DNA of 64,000 bases from CAYTGM01 sp964437365 (lineage in GTDB: Bacteria; Sumerlaeota; Sumerlaeia; SLMS01), in NCBI GenBank assembly GCA_964437365.1, contig CAYTGM010000001.1:186001-250000 (forward strand), given 5' to 3'. The notes beneath the pieces are model-generated. The model saw only the letters and a list, made by a program, of their open reading frames with translations, ran no database searches and was not told the origin of the DNA. Shown piece after piece: positions 24,867 to 33,204 of this stretch (position 1 is its first letter; each line of letters starts with the position of its first letter). A program made the translations under genes and the position numbers.

Positions 24867-25997
24867 CTACTGTTCTTCTCGTGCTTTCTTTTCAACGATG
24901 GATTCGTAGACTCCTTCAATCAGGCCTGTTAACAGAGCCGTCAATGAGATGCCCAGTTCTGCTGCTCCCTGGGGAAGCAGTGATGTATTTGTCATTCCGG
25001 GAAAGGTATTTGTTTCCAGAAAGACGGGCTGTCCATCTTCGGGGATGATCATGTCCGTTCGCGAGAGACCTTTACAGCCGAGCAGGTCATGAGCCTTTTC
25101 GGCTATTGTCTGAACGCGATGAGTCAGTGGTTCGTCTATTTCTGCCGGAGTAATTTCTTCCGTGGCTCCGGGTCGGTATTTGTTATCAAAATCAAAGAAA
25201 TCGCCATTTTTTATACGTATTTCAGTAGGGGGGCATATGATGCGTCCACCGAAACTTTCTGCAAGGTCAAGCACTCCACAAGTGACTTCGGTTCCGACGA
25301 CATATTCTTCGAGGATCACGTCGTCGTCAGACTCAAAGGCCCTCGTCACCGCACGGTAAAGTTCGTCTAGATCCTTACAGATAGCCGTGGCGACACTCGA
25401 TCCTCCGTGAGAAGGTTTTGCGACCAGGGGCCAGCCAAGCAATGTGCCTGCTCCGGCAAGCTGGTCCTCGCGATGCGCCCGAGGTGTCTCAGTGCGGAGA
25501 ATGAGATGGCGGGCGACTCGAATTCCGTGAGCGCTGATGAAGTTCAAGGCCCGACGCTTATCCATCGCGAGAGCACTCGCTGTGACTCCACTTCCGATAT
25601 ACGGCAGGTTCATCATATCCATCATGCCCTGAATACGTCCATCTTCTCCATAGGCGCCGTGCATGACAGGAAGAATCATCGAGGGAGCCCAGTTTACAAG
25701 TCGGCGAAGACCTTCAACGGGAGGGTGTTGAGAGAAAAAACCCGTTGGGCAGAACTCTGGATAATCCAGCAGATCGAAAAGCTTTTCAATGCGTGAGGGA
25801 TAGGTAGAGTTGTTCCACACTTCCTCCGGGCAGACCCAGCTGCCGTCTTCGAGGATGCAGAAGACTCTTACTTCATAGCGCTGCCGGTCGATCGCGTGAG
25901 CAACACAACGCGCCGAGGTGAGCGAAACGACAAACTCTGATGATGGCCCACCGCAAATCAGTGCGACCTTTCTTGCGTATCCTGGTCTCGATTCCAT
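24867..25997 (-). CDS. ddl: D-alanine--D-alanine ligase
   Basis: 376 residues from the ATG at 25997 (MESRPGYARKVALICGG), chosen because it puts the ATP-grasp N-terminus where it belongs; the open frame runs 19 codons further to non-ATG starts. The ligase joins two D-Ala for peptidoglycan. Seen: MHGAYGEDGRIQGMMD, GSGVTASALAMDKRRAL, AKPSHGGSSVAT (ATP-lysine loop), EEYVVGTEVTCGVLD, LSRTDMII, and FLETNTFPGMTNTSLLP at the Mg/ATP site. The N-terminal segment reads SSEFVVSL where most Ddl have EHxVSL, so the usual His is replaced by Phe. Transcribed alone, with a strong terminator. Confidence 0.95.
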   Translation of the reverse strand: MESRPGYARKVALICGGPSSEFVVSLTSARCVAHAIDRQRYEVRVFCILEDGSWVCPEEVWNNSTYPSRIEKLFDLLDYPEFCPTGFFSQHPPVEGLRRLVNWAPSMILPVMHGAYGEDGRIQGMMDMMNLPYIGSGVTASALAMDKRRALNFISAHGIRVARHLILRTETPRAHREDQLAGAGTLLGWPLVAKPSHGGSSVATAICKDLDELYRAVTRAFESDDDVILEEYVVGTEVTCGVLDLAESFGGRIICPPTEIRIKNGDFFDFDNKYRPGATEEITPAEIDEPLTHRVQTIAEKAHDLLGCKGLSRTDMIIPEDGQPVFLETNTFPGMTNTSLLPQGAAELGISLTALLTGLIEGVYESIVEKKAREEQ

Positions 25998-26215
25998 ACG
26001 GGCATTCCCTGAGAAACTCCGGCCATTAAGCGAAGCCGAATGGGACACCGGCAAGTTAAAAATGCAAAGCCAACCAGATTCCCTTTAGCTACCCCCATCA
26101 GGCACAATATGAGGTACTCTAAATGGTTAATGACTCTCTTTATTGACTTTACAGGCGGAAAACCCTTCCCTTTACATTTGGGCGCTATCGCACTCAGGGG
26201 TTCCAAGAACTCCTC

Positions 26216-26253
26216 TAAAAAGAAAACTTCCACCTTTTTTTCAAAGGTGGAAG
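26216..26253 (-). terminator. Rho-independent terminator of the 26294-26923 gene
   Basis: A perfect 11-bp stem CTTCCACCTTT/AAAGGTGGAAG (26227-26237 with 26243-26253) is followed on the minus strand by TTTTCTTTTT. It lies 40 bp after the stop. Confidence 0.88.
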
Positions 26254-26293
26254 AATGAATTCATGAAAGTGAGTTTTTTCGCAGGAGATTCAA

Positions 26294-26923
26294 TTACTCA
26301 AAAAGGTCGGAACTGATATCCTCGACGGATAGAATAAACCTGGCCTTCTTCCCGGGCTCCAGGGGAAGAACGAGCTTCGCACCACCCGAATAGCCGCGTC
26401 TGAGTGTCGCCCCGGAAGATGAAGCTACATTGACGGTCTCATCCGGGTTCTGGATCTTCACACCAACCGGCTGCCGTGTGAGAGACGAGGTGGTTACCTC
26501 CTGGTTTGCCCGAAGATCAAGCACCGCAAGGGTGTCCGGTCGATCCGTAATCTCATAATCTGCGATGACTGTGTACTCATCTTTAACAGACAGGGTGATT
26601 TTGCAACCTTCACCTTCGAAGACAAGTTGTTCACGCGTTCCACTTACCAGATCCATAGGCAACTCTCGGTCACCCGAAATCATCACCATCTGGAAGGCGG
26701 CCTCAGCATCGAATTGTTTGATACTGAAGACCTGAGGCCTCTCAGTTGTCGTCAGCGAAAGGACCCCAGTTGTATTCGAATCGTGCGTCCCCAGGGTAAC
26801 ATCAGGTGCCCACTTTGGACTTTGAGCCAGAGAGATGGCTGGCAGGAAAATCGTAGCGATCAGCCCGACAAGCGACAAGACGCCCGTTGGGACTCTTCGG
26901 TTAATCTGCAGGGTTTGACCCAT
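26294..26923 (-). CDS. Secreted protein of unknown function
   Basis: 209 residues from the ATG at 26923; GAGGAGG lies about 12 nt upstream and overlaps a possible earlier TTG start. After a signal peptide (VLSLVGLIATIFLPAISLA) there is a beta-rich domain of about 170 residues with no motif I recognise. It has no cysteines beyond one in EGEGCKIT. It is monocistronic, with its own terminator at 26216-26253. Divergent from the trypsin-like protease gene at 27155 with a 230-bp gap. Confidence 0.65.
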   Translation of the reverse strand: MGQTLQINRRVPTGVLSLVGLIATIFLPAISLAQSPKWAPDVTLGTHDSNTTGVLSLTTTERPQVFSIKQFDAEAAFQMVMISGDRELPMDLVSGTREQLVFEGEGCKITLSVKDEYTVIADYEITDRPDTLAVLDLRANQEVTTSSLTRQPVGVKIQNPDETVNVASSSGATLRRGYSGGAKLVLPLEPGKKARFILSVEDISSDLFE

Positions 26924-27154
26924 CTGGTTGTGAGTCCTCCTCAAAGAAAATCATCGAATTGCATTTCTTATTGTTTATTCGGTTCGAATTAGGCTAAGAT
27001 CTTTACAGGGTGTCAACCTCTTGCTCATGATTCATCCATGCCAGAAGAGGTTCCTCCACCGATAAAAGAGTAATGATTTTCGCAATAGATGCTTGCAAAT
27101 CGCCAGGATTTTAAATCTACTGGGATTCCCTGAAAATTACTCAGAGAGATAAGT

Positions 27155-28201
27155 ATGGCAAAAACAATCGCAATCATCTCCATGGCCTTTTGTCTGGTAG
27201 TTCTGATCGGGCTCTCTGGAATACTTCATTTTCAGCAGCAGAGCGAAATCTCTTCTCTGCGGTCTGAAGTCGCTCGTATCAATCTGGAGAAACACTCTAC
27301 GGACCTCGGTCGCAGTGAAGAGCAGGATCGAATTCAACAAATGGAATATCAAATCCAGGCACTTGCGGCTGAGATGAATGGAAAGGATGTGGAACTACCT
27401 GCTATGCTGGGTGGCAATCCTATCTCTATTCCTATCGAAGACGATATTCTTGAGCGGGTAGATCAGGCTGTCGGACTTCTCGTGGTTGGAGTTGCCACAG
27501 CGAATCAGGGTGCAACATGGGTTCAGGAAACTCCGCTCCATTCGGGAACCGCCGTGGTTATTTATCCTGATGGGACACTGGCGACGAATTACCATGTGGT
27601 ACAGGACATTGAATACTGGGAAGACCAGGCACGTCAGCTTGAACAGATTGCTCGATCTGAGGGCCACGACTGGCGGATTAAAATCGATGCTCTCTTCATC
27701 AACCGGGGAAAGTACTACTACCTTGATTGGAAGACCTTCGACAAAGAGAACGATATCGCTCTGTTGAAGATCAGAGACTGGGAAAAAGCATCGGAGGAGC
27801 TGACCTACCTGCCGGTGGCTCGAGATCTGAAAGCACTCAGAAAAGGGCAGTCTATTTTTGCTGTGGGGTTTCCCAATGCGGCTCGAGCTGCGATCACAAA
27901 GACCCAGCAGCTGGAGACGATTATCAGGTCGGACAATCATCAGACTTTGATCGAGTTTTTCAAGCGTGAGGATTTCAATTATACGATGACTGGCGGGATC
28001 ATTTCCAGAAAGATCACAGACAGTCAGGGGACACAGCTCATTCAGCATGATGCGACGATCACTGAAGGCAACTCAGGCGGACCGTTAATCACTGTCAATG
28101 GCGAAGTTATCGGGATAAACACTTACGCCATTGCCGAGGTTGAGGGGTATGGATATGCCGTTCCGGGGCCCTATCTGCTCAATCTTTTGACACGTTATTA
28201 G
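27155..28201 (+). CDS. Membrane-anchored trypsin-like serine protease (S1C/HtrA-like, no PDZ)
   Basis: 348 residues. An N-terminal transmembrane helix (IAIISMAFCLVVLIGLSGIL, 4-23) is followed by a coiled coil (30-80). The protease domain has the catalytic triad: His in LATNYHVV, Asp in KENDIALLKI, Ser in TEGNSGGPLI. Between His and Asp is an unusual insertion rich in Trp and Tyr (RGKYYYLDWKTF). There is no PDZ domain after the protease, unlike DegP or DegS. A membrane-tethered coiled-coil protease facing the periplasm is the likely form. The rplS leader follows 50 bp later. Confidence 0.88.
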   Translation: MAKTIAIISMAFCLVVLIGLSGILHFQQQSEISSLRSEVARINLEKHSTDLGRSEEQDRIQQMEYQIQALAAEMNGKDVELPAMLGGNPISIPIEDDILERVDQAVGLLVVGVATANQGATWVQETPLHSGTAVVIYPDGTLATNYHVVQDIEYWEDQARQLEQIARSEGHDWRIKIDALFINRGKYYYLDWKTFDKENDIALLKIRDWEKASEELTYLPVARDLKALRKGQSIFAVGFPNAARAAITKTQQLETIIRSDNHQTLIEFFKREDFNYTMTGGIISRKITDSQGTQLIQHDATITEGNSGGPLITVNGEVIGINTYAIAEVEGYGYAVPGPYLLNLLTRY

Positions 28202-28254
28202 AATGTGAAGAGAGTTCTCTGAAAGGCGGACGAAAGTTTTGCAGAAAAAGCGAA

Positions 28255-28385
28255 CTTTTCCGTTGCCTTGACGGCAGTGATTGCGCTTCGCTCTCGGGCT
28301 CCTGCGCATGGACGCGGCTCTCTTCAGCAGAGTCGTTGGTGCCCGCTGCGAGGGTCAACACCACGTCCATATCGAAAAAGGTGAG
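28255..28385 (+). promoter_or_regulatory. Candidate structured leader of rplS (three-way junction)
   Basis: A nearly gap-free three-way junction can be drawn. Closing stem ATGGACG/CGTCCAT (28308-28314 with 28364-28370). Hairpin CGGCTCT/AGAGTCG (28315-28321 with 28329-28335, one G-U). Hairpin TGGTG/CACCA (28337-28341 with 28359-28363) with an inner CCC/GGG. Upstream, TTGCC/GGCAG and further GC-rich arms occur from 28255. The ribosome-binding site (AAAGGTGAG) follows within 10 nt, so the fold could control L19 translation, as r-protein leaders do. Not matched to any named leader from memory. Confidence 0.5.
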
Positions 28386-28390
28386 AAACC

Positions 28391-28912
28391 ATGCACCCAA
28401 TCATCAAAGAAATTGAATCCAGCCACCTGAAATCGGATATTCCCTATTTCCGTTCAGGTGACACCGTCCGTATTTCCGTGCGCATCGTTGAAGGTGACAA
28501 AGAACGTCTTCAGGATTATGAAGGCGTTGTGATCGCTCGTAGCGGATCAGGCGTCAGAGAAACCTTCACGGTACGCCGCGTTTCCTTCGGCGTTGGAATG
28601 GAGCGTGTCTTCCAGCTCCACAGCCCACGTATCGATTCCATCAAAGTTGTTCGCCGCGGTAAAGTGCGCCGTGCGAAGCTTTACTATCTCCGTAACCTCC
28701 GTGGCAAGAAAGCACGTCTTAGCGAGCGTCGCATCGATGAAGCGAAACTTAACCGTGAAGCTGAATCGGAAAGCAAAGCCCGTCTTGCTCAGGCTGAGCA
28801 GGGTCAGGCAGCCCAGGCCGTTATCGATGAGAAACTGGCTGCGAATGAAGCACCGGCTGAGACTCCTCAAGAGAATGAGGAAGCTGCAAACAACGAAGAA
28901 TCAAAATCATAA
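28391..28912 (+). CDS. rplS: Ribosomal protein L19 with acidic C-terminal extension
   Basis: 173 residues. Residues 1-115 are a standard bL19: FRSGDTVRISVRIVEG, RLQDYEGVVIARSGSG, FTVRRVSFGVGMERVF, VRRGKVRRAKLYYLRN, RGKKARL. L19 usually ends near residue 115-120. Here about 55 extra residues follow, Glu-, Ala- and Gln-rich and probably helical or disordered. The usual rpsP-rimM-trmD partners are absent, and rplS is monocistronic with its own leader and terminator. Confidence 0.96.
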   Translation: MHPIIKEIESSHLKSDIPYFRSGDTVRISVRIVEGDKERLQDYEGVVIARSGSGVRETFTVRRVSFGVGMERVFQLHSPRIDSIKVVRRGKVRRAKLYYLRNLRGKKARLSERRIDEAKLNREAESESKARLAQAEQGQAAQAVIDEKLAANEAPAETPQENEEAANNEESKS

Positions 28913-28945
28913 GCAAGACTTAACCAGTCAACATTGGTTGAATTT

Positions 28946-28979
28946 AACTGCCCCTCCTGATCGGTGGGGCAGTTTTTTT
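28946..28979 (+). terminator. Rho-independent terminator of rplS
   Basis: Stem AACTGCCCC/GGGGCAGTT (28946-28954 with 28966-28974) runs straight into a run of T residues ending at 28979. Confidence 0.92.
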
Positions 28980-29068
28980 GTACTCACCGATGATTCCCTG
29001 CTTGATCTTCTGACCATGAGGCAGTGATGGGTGTGTATCTCAAGCCTCTTGAGAGAGGATTAAACCGA

Positions 29069-30505
29069 ATGTTCACTGAATTTCGTTCTATACACAAATT
29101 ACTGACATTATTATTAGTATCTCTCGTTCCTGCTCTTCCGGGCGCTCCATTGGACTCCCGTGTCAGCGGTATCATCAACGACGGTTCCGGCGATTATACT
29201 TTCTGGGGTATCTATGCGGTTGAAGCAGATTCGGACAAGGTTCTTGTTGATATCAATTCAAAGCGACTCTGTGTTCCAGCCAGTAATAAGAAGCTTGTAT
29301 CAACTGCCCTGGCTGCATGGAGGTTCTCTCCTGATCATCGGTTCGAAACGGGAATCTATACAGAAGGTCAGATTGCAGGCTCTGTGCTGCGTGGTGATTT
29401 AATTGTCAAGGCTTCTGGTGACCCCTCCTGGACTCCCTCTCTCTTGAAAGGAAGGCCTGGACTCAGCAAACTCAAGGAGATTGCAACAGAGCTTCACTCC
29501 GCAGGTATTACTCGTATAGATGGAAATCTTATTGTCGACTTTGGAAGATTTCGAGAACCACACTTTTTTCCACCAGGCTGGCAGTGGGACGACCTGGACA
29601 CCAGTTACGGTGCCATTCCATCTGCTTTCTCCATTAACAGTAATCGCGCTGGTGTTGTGATAAGACCTGCGGAGGTCGGTCAGAAGCTTCAGTTTGAGTC
29701 TTCTCTACCCATCGATGTCTTCAGGATAGTCAACCGTTCATCGACGCTGTCTGGTGGGTCGTCACCGACAATCAACTACAATAGATCACTCGATGGCGAT
29801 GAGATTACGATTACTGGTGGAATCGCCTCTTCTGAGAATCAATCGGTACGCTCCTTTCCCGTTGGTGCACCAAGTCTCGTTGCGGGCAAACTCTTGAAGG
29901 CTGTTCTGATGCAGGAGGGGATCACCGTATCCGGCGAAGTGATTCTTGATGAAGATGTTGATTCGGATGAATTGATCGCAACTGTTTCGGGTGCCTCGAT
30001 AGAAGATATCGTTCTCGAGTGTAATCGTGACAGCGATAACTTTCTTGCCGAGTCTCTTTATTTACTCGCATCTGCAGATAGATATGGCAAAGGGAGCTAC
30101 CGCGGTGCTCACCAGCTTGAGGAAGAATACTGGAAGAAGATCGGGGTGAATATAGCCGAGTTTATCGCCGCTGATGGGAGTGGGCTCTCGAGGAAAAATG
30201 CTGTATCAGCGCATGCGCTTGTTAATCTTCTTGAAGAGATGCAGGATGAAGAGTGGTGGGTGGACAGTCTTGCTGTTAGTGGAAGAAGTGGTACCCTTCG
30301 TTATCGACTCAGCAAGAATGGGATGGCTGGCAGAGTAAAGGCAAAGACAGGAACCCTGGATGCCGTATCTGCTTTAAGCGGCTATATACGAAAGGCGAAT
30401 GGAAAGACTGTAATCTTTTCGATTATGGCGAATAATCATCCGGGGGCGAACTCTCCGATCCGTCGCAGGATTGACCAGGTTGTCGAGGTTCTCGCAACCT
30501 ATTGA
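29069..30505 (+). CDS. dacB: D-alanyl-D-alanine carboxypeptidase/endopeptidase, PBP4 type (S13)
   Basis: 478 residues from the ATG at 29069, with GAGAGG about 10 nt upstream and a signal peptide immediately after (HKLLTLLLVSLVPALPG); in-frame GTG and ATG codons at 29024-29027 would precede the signal by 15 residues. S13 motifs: SxxK in ASNKKLVST, SxN as SDN in NRDSDNFLAES, and KTG in KAKTGTLDAVSAL. The enzyme trims or cleaves peptidoglycan peptides in the periplasm. The large insertion between SxxK and SxN is normal for the family. It is followed closely by the GT87-like gene. Confidence 0.93.
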   Translation: MFTEFRSIHKLLTLLLVSLVPALPGAPLDSRVSGIINDGSGDYTFWGIYAVEADSDKVLVDINSKRLCVPASNKKLVSTALAAWRFSPDHRFETGIYTEGQIAGSVLRGDLIVKASGDPSWTPSLLKGRPGLSKLKEIATELHSAGITRIDGNLIVDFGRFREPHFFPPGWQWDDLDTSYGAIPSAFSINSNRAGVVIRPAEVGQKLQFESSLPIDVFRIVNRSSTLSGGSSPTINYNRSLDGDEITITGGIASSENQSVRSFPVGAPSLVAGKLLKAVLMQEGITVSGEVILDEDVDSDELIATVSGASIEDIVLECNRDSDNFLAESLYLLASADRYGKGSYRGAHQLEEEYWKKIGVNIAEFIAADGSGLSRKNAVSAHALVNLLEEMQDEEWWVDSLAVSGRSGTLRYRLSKNGMAGRVKAKTGTLDAVSALSGYIRKANGKTVIFSIMANNHPGANSPIRRRIDQVVEVLATY

Positions 30506-30524
30506 CAATAGGGAAAGATGGTTG

Positions 30525-31787
30525 ATGAAGGACCAGAGAAAGCGAGAGCAAAGTCCACTCCCTGCTGGGCAAAGTGGATTCTACGAATTGCTCCCATGGC
30601 TCCTTCTGGTGACAGGATTGGTTCTCTTTACAAGCAAAGTTATCATCGATGGGATAGCCGTGTATGGGGGAGATTACAATAAGCACTGGGATGCACCTAG
30701 ATATGCCTTAGATGGCAATCCTCCTCAGCTGGGTGATCTATACCTTGCATTCAATTATCCCACATTCGTAGTGGCATTATCTTCACCCCTTCTGCTTGTT
30801 GATCGAGAGACGGGTGAAAGCCTCTGGGATATGATGAATTTCATTCTTATTGGAGCGTCTATATGTATTATCGCTCTCGGCTTTAAGGTAGGCTCAAGAG
30901 AGGAAAGAGCTGACTCCGCGCTCCATAGATTCCTGGTTGAGAAGTGGGCATTCTTCGTACCGGCCGTGTTTCTGCTCTATCATCCATTGGAATTCCTTGT
31001 TACATCGGGGAATGTAGATAGTTGGACACTCTTCTTTATGTCTCTATTCTGCTACTTCAACATCACAGAGAAACACCACAAGGCAGGGGCTGTTCTTGCT
31101 GTCCTGAGTTTAATCAAGGTGGTGCCGGTACTCCTTCTTATTCCAGCTTTCGTCAGAAAGAATTGGAATCAATTAGGTGGCTTCATTACCACTATTATCT
31201 TCTACTGCTACTTCGGTATTATATTCAGGTATTTCCTTTGGGACTTGCTCTACTTTTTGAAAGTTCTTCCCGAAATTCCAATCGAGCTGAAGGAACTTTC
31301 ATTCTCGGTTCCTAAGGCAATCGTATCCGAGTTGAAATCCGATATCTATACAGATGCTGCCTCATATGCACTCTGGCTGCGATTATGGGCATTTGTTACA
31401 TTGATTCTTGGTGTCCTGTTGATGCGAGTTGTCGAGAAGAAGGAAGTTCAGTCTGTACTGTACTGTTTTTCATTGAGCTGGATTCTTCTGATGATTCCAA
31501 TGGTCCAAATTATCTATCTTGTTTGGATTCTTCCCTGTTTTTTCTGGCTGTTACGAGATTCACTGGCAGGTGCTATACCCCGTAGGTCCGTGTTGATATT
31601 CCTGTTTGCATGGAGTCTACTCTTTGTCGGTGGTAATCTCAGAGTAATCTTTCGTCGTGACCCCTGGAAACTGTTTGAATCGCCTACCCTGTTCTATGCG
31701 GTACTCGTTTCATTATTTGCCATCTCTGTATTGATTGGTAGCCTATTGATGGAGTCGCGAGAACGTGTTGAGGAGAATGATACTTAA
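30525..31787 (+). CDS. GT87-like polytopic membrane protein (mannosyltransferase-type fold)
   Basis: 420 residues from the ATG at 30525, 17 bp after the dacB stop; upstream in-frame TTG starts would overlap dacB. About 10 hydrophobic segments are seen. The GT-C style pattern includes an acidic-rich first periplasmic loop (YGGDYNKHWDAPRYA), FNYPTFVVALSSPLL, TSGNVDSWTLFF and SLIKVVPVLLLIP, the last being typical of DUF2029/GT87 enzymes that use polyprenyl-phosphate sugars. The acceptor is unknown. Its TAA overlaps the stop of the convergent S41 gene. Confidence 0.7.
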   Translation: MKDQRKREQSPLPAGQSGFYELLPWLLLVTGLVLFTSKVIIDGIAVYGGDYNKHWDAPRYALDGNPPQLGDLYLAFNYPTFVVALSSPLLLVDRETGESLWDMMNFILIGASICIIALGFKVGSREERADSALHRFLVEKWAFFVPAVFLLYHPLEFLVTSGNVDSWTLFFMSLFCYFNITEKHHKAGAVLAVLSLIKVVPVLLLIPAFVRKNWNQLGGFITTIIFYCYFGIIFRYFLWDLLYFLKVLPEIPIELKELSFSVPKAIVSELKSDIYTDAASYALWLRLWAFVTLILGVLLMRVVEKKEVQSVLYCFSLSWILLMIPMVQIIYLVWILPCFFWLLRDSLAGAIPRRSVLIFLFAWSLLFVGGNLRVIFRRDPWKLFESPTLFYAVLVSLFAISVLIGSLLMESRERVEENDT

Positions 31788-33148
31788 TTGAGTGGGTTTG
31801 AACCGTCTTTATCTTGCGATTTCTCAAGATAATCGATTGCTGCTTCTACTACCGTATCTATCCCCCTGGCCAGATCTTCCCTGTTTGGTCTGACACCCAA
31901 ATGGGGAAGGATTCCAATATATTCAATAGGACGGTCTAGAAAGCCTGTATATGCTTTCACGGGGATGCGCGCCAGGTATTTTCCTCCAAGTAAAGGAAAG
32001 TGCTCTTTGCGGGAGCTTGCTCCAGCCGTTGTTTCCCCAATAAAGGTAGCCCGCTGCGATGAGTAAAACCATGAAGACCAGCCTTCGCCGGCGCTCATGC
32101 ACCCTGAATCTGTCAGGATCACAACTGGACCTTCGAAAAAGTAATCTTCCGGTGTGTCAGGACTGTCTATAAATGATCGATAGGCTGTTTGCGTATCGAA
32201 CCCACCTCCACCATTTCCGCGTACATCGATAATGAGTCCCTCCATGGGTTCCATTTCCTGCATCGCACTTTCCATGATGAGGCCTATTGGACCTTTAATC
32301 CCTGAGAGATAGATATAACCCAGCTCGGGTGTGAGTTTTTTCCAGCTGACAACCCCCTCACGCTTCAAGCCTGTCATTGGAACGGGGAGTTTCCAAGGGC
32401 CATAGTAGCTTGATTTCGCATAGACCTCTTCGGTATAGATGCCTCCCTTCAGATCTCTAAGCTCAAGTTCAAATGCTTTGCCAGGTGAAATGGAGGTGAG
32501 TGTCTTACGAACAGCCAGATAGTCCAGCTGCTGAGGCGAGGAGACACCTACATATTTACTGTAGTATTCCCCAACCTTTTCGATGAATGTATCAGCCTGC
32601 ACTCCGTTCACCGAAATCAGTTCATCTCCAACCTTGATTCTCGAGTCGTTCTCATTCAGGTTTGATTGAAAGACAACTGGCCGGTTGCGGTTATCTCTCA
32701 GGAAATAAACCGGAGCTACCCACTGAGGCAAAGGAGGTTCCGGCGGTGTTGCTGTCCCTGCGAAAAGTCCAGCATGACTGTCCTGAGTCTTTGCAATCAG
32801 TTCCATCGCAAGCAGGGCAAACTGATCTTCATCATCGAGCATATAACGTCTAGACATCAGGTCCTTTGTGTCTTCCTGCCATTCAATTCCTTTCAGGTCA
32901 AAGCATGGGTAAACATTGCCTATAAATGTGTGTAGAGCCTCAATCTGTTGAGCAAAAGAGTATTCTTCCGTCTGGCGTTTTGCCAGTTCTTCTTCGATCG
33001 CAGGCATGAAAGTGGACGTCGATTCTTCAATGTCTATTACTGGACGCGATGGTCTCGCACTTTTTCCAGGCAAATGCACAGGACAAACAATCACAAGGCA
33101 TAGGATTACGAGAGTGGTGTTTATTGAAGAGATGAATCTGGTATTCAT
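31784..33148 (-). CDS. S41-family peptidase-like exported protein
   Basis: 454 residues with an N-terminal signal or anchor (TTLVILCLVIVCPVHLPG). A PDZ-like segment (VGDELISVNGVQADTF) precedes the S41 core with IDVRGNGGGGFDTQT and the probable nucleophile region TDSGCMSAGEGWSSWF, followed by GETTAGASSRKE. This type lacks the Ctp-type lysine placement and resembles tricorn-core/interphotoreceptor-retinoid-like S41 proteins. Substrate unknown. The gene lies 56 bp downstream of the amidohydrolase and could be in the asd transcript. Confidence 0.8.
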   Translation of the reverse strand: MNTRFISSINTTLVILCLVIVCPVHLPGKSARPSRPVIDIEESTSTFMPAIEEELAKRQTEEYSFAQQIEALHTFIGNVYPCFDLKGIEWQEDTKDLMSRRYMLDDEDQFALLAMELIAKTQDSHAGLFAGTATPPEPPLPQWVAPVYFLRDNRNRPVVFQSNLNENDSRIKVGDELISVNGVQADTFIEKVGEYYSKYVGVSSPQQLDYLAVRKTLTSISPGKAFELELRDLKGGIYTEEVYAKSSYYGPWKLPVPMTGLKREGVVSWKKLTPELGYIYLSGIKGPIGLIMESAMQEMEPMEGLIIDVRGNGGGGFDTQTAYRSFIDSPDTPEDYFFEGPVVILTDSGCMSAGEGWSSWFYSSQRATFIGETTAGASSRKEHFPLLGGKYLARIPVKAYTGFLDRPIEYIGILPHLGVRPNREDLARGIDTVVEAAIDYLEKSQDKDGSNPLN

Positions 33149-33204
33149 GACAGTCCCCGCCCGGCTAGGTAATAGCTGCTATATAGGTTCTATTTGCAGA
33201 CGTG

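Noticed and set aside
25958..26233. 91-codon frame upstream of ddl
   Set aside because: It overlaps the ddl start and the terminator of the next gene; no ribosome-binding site or domain was seen.
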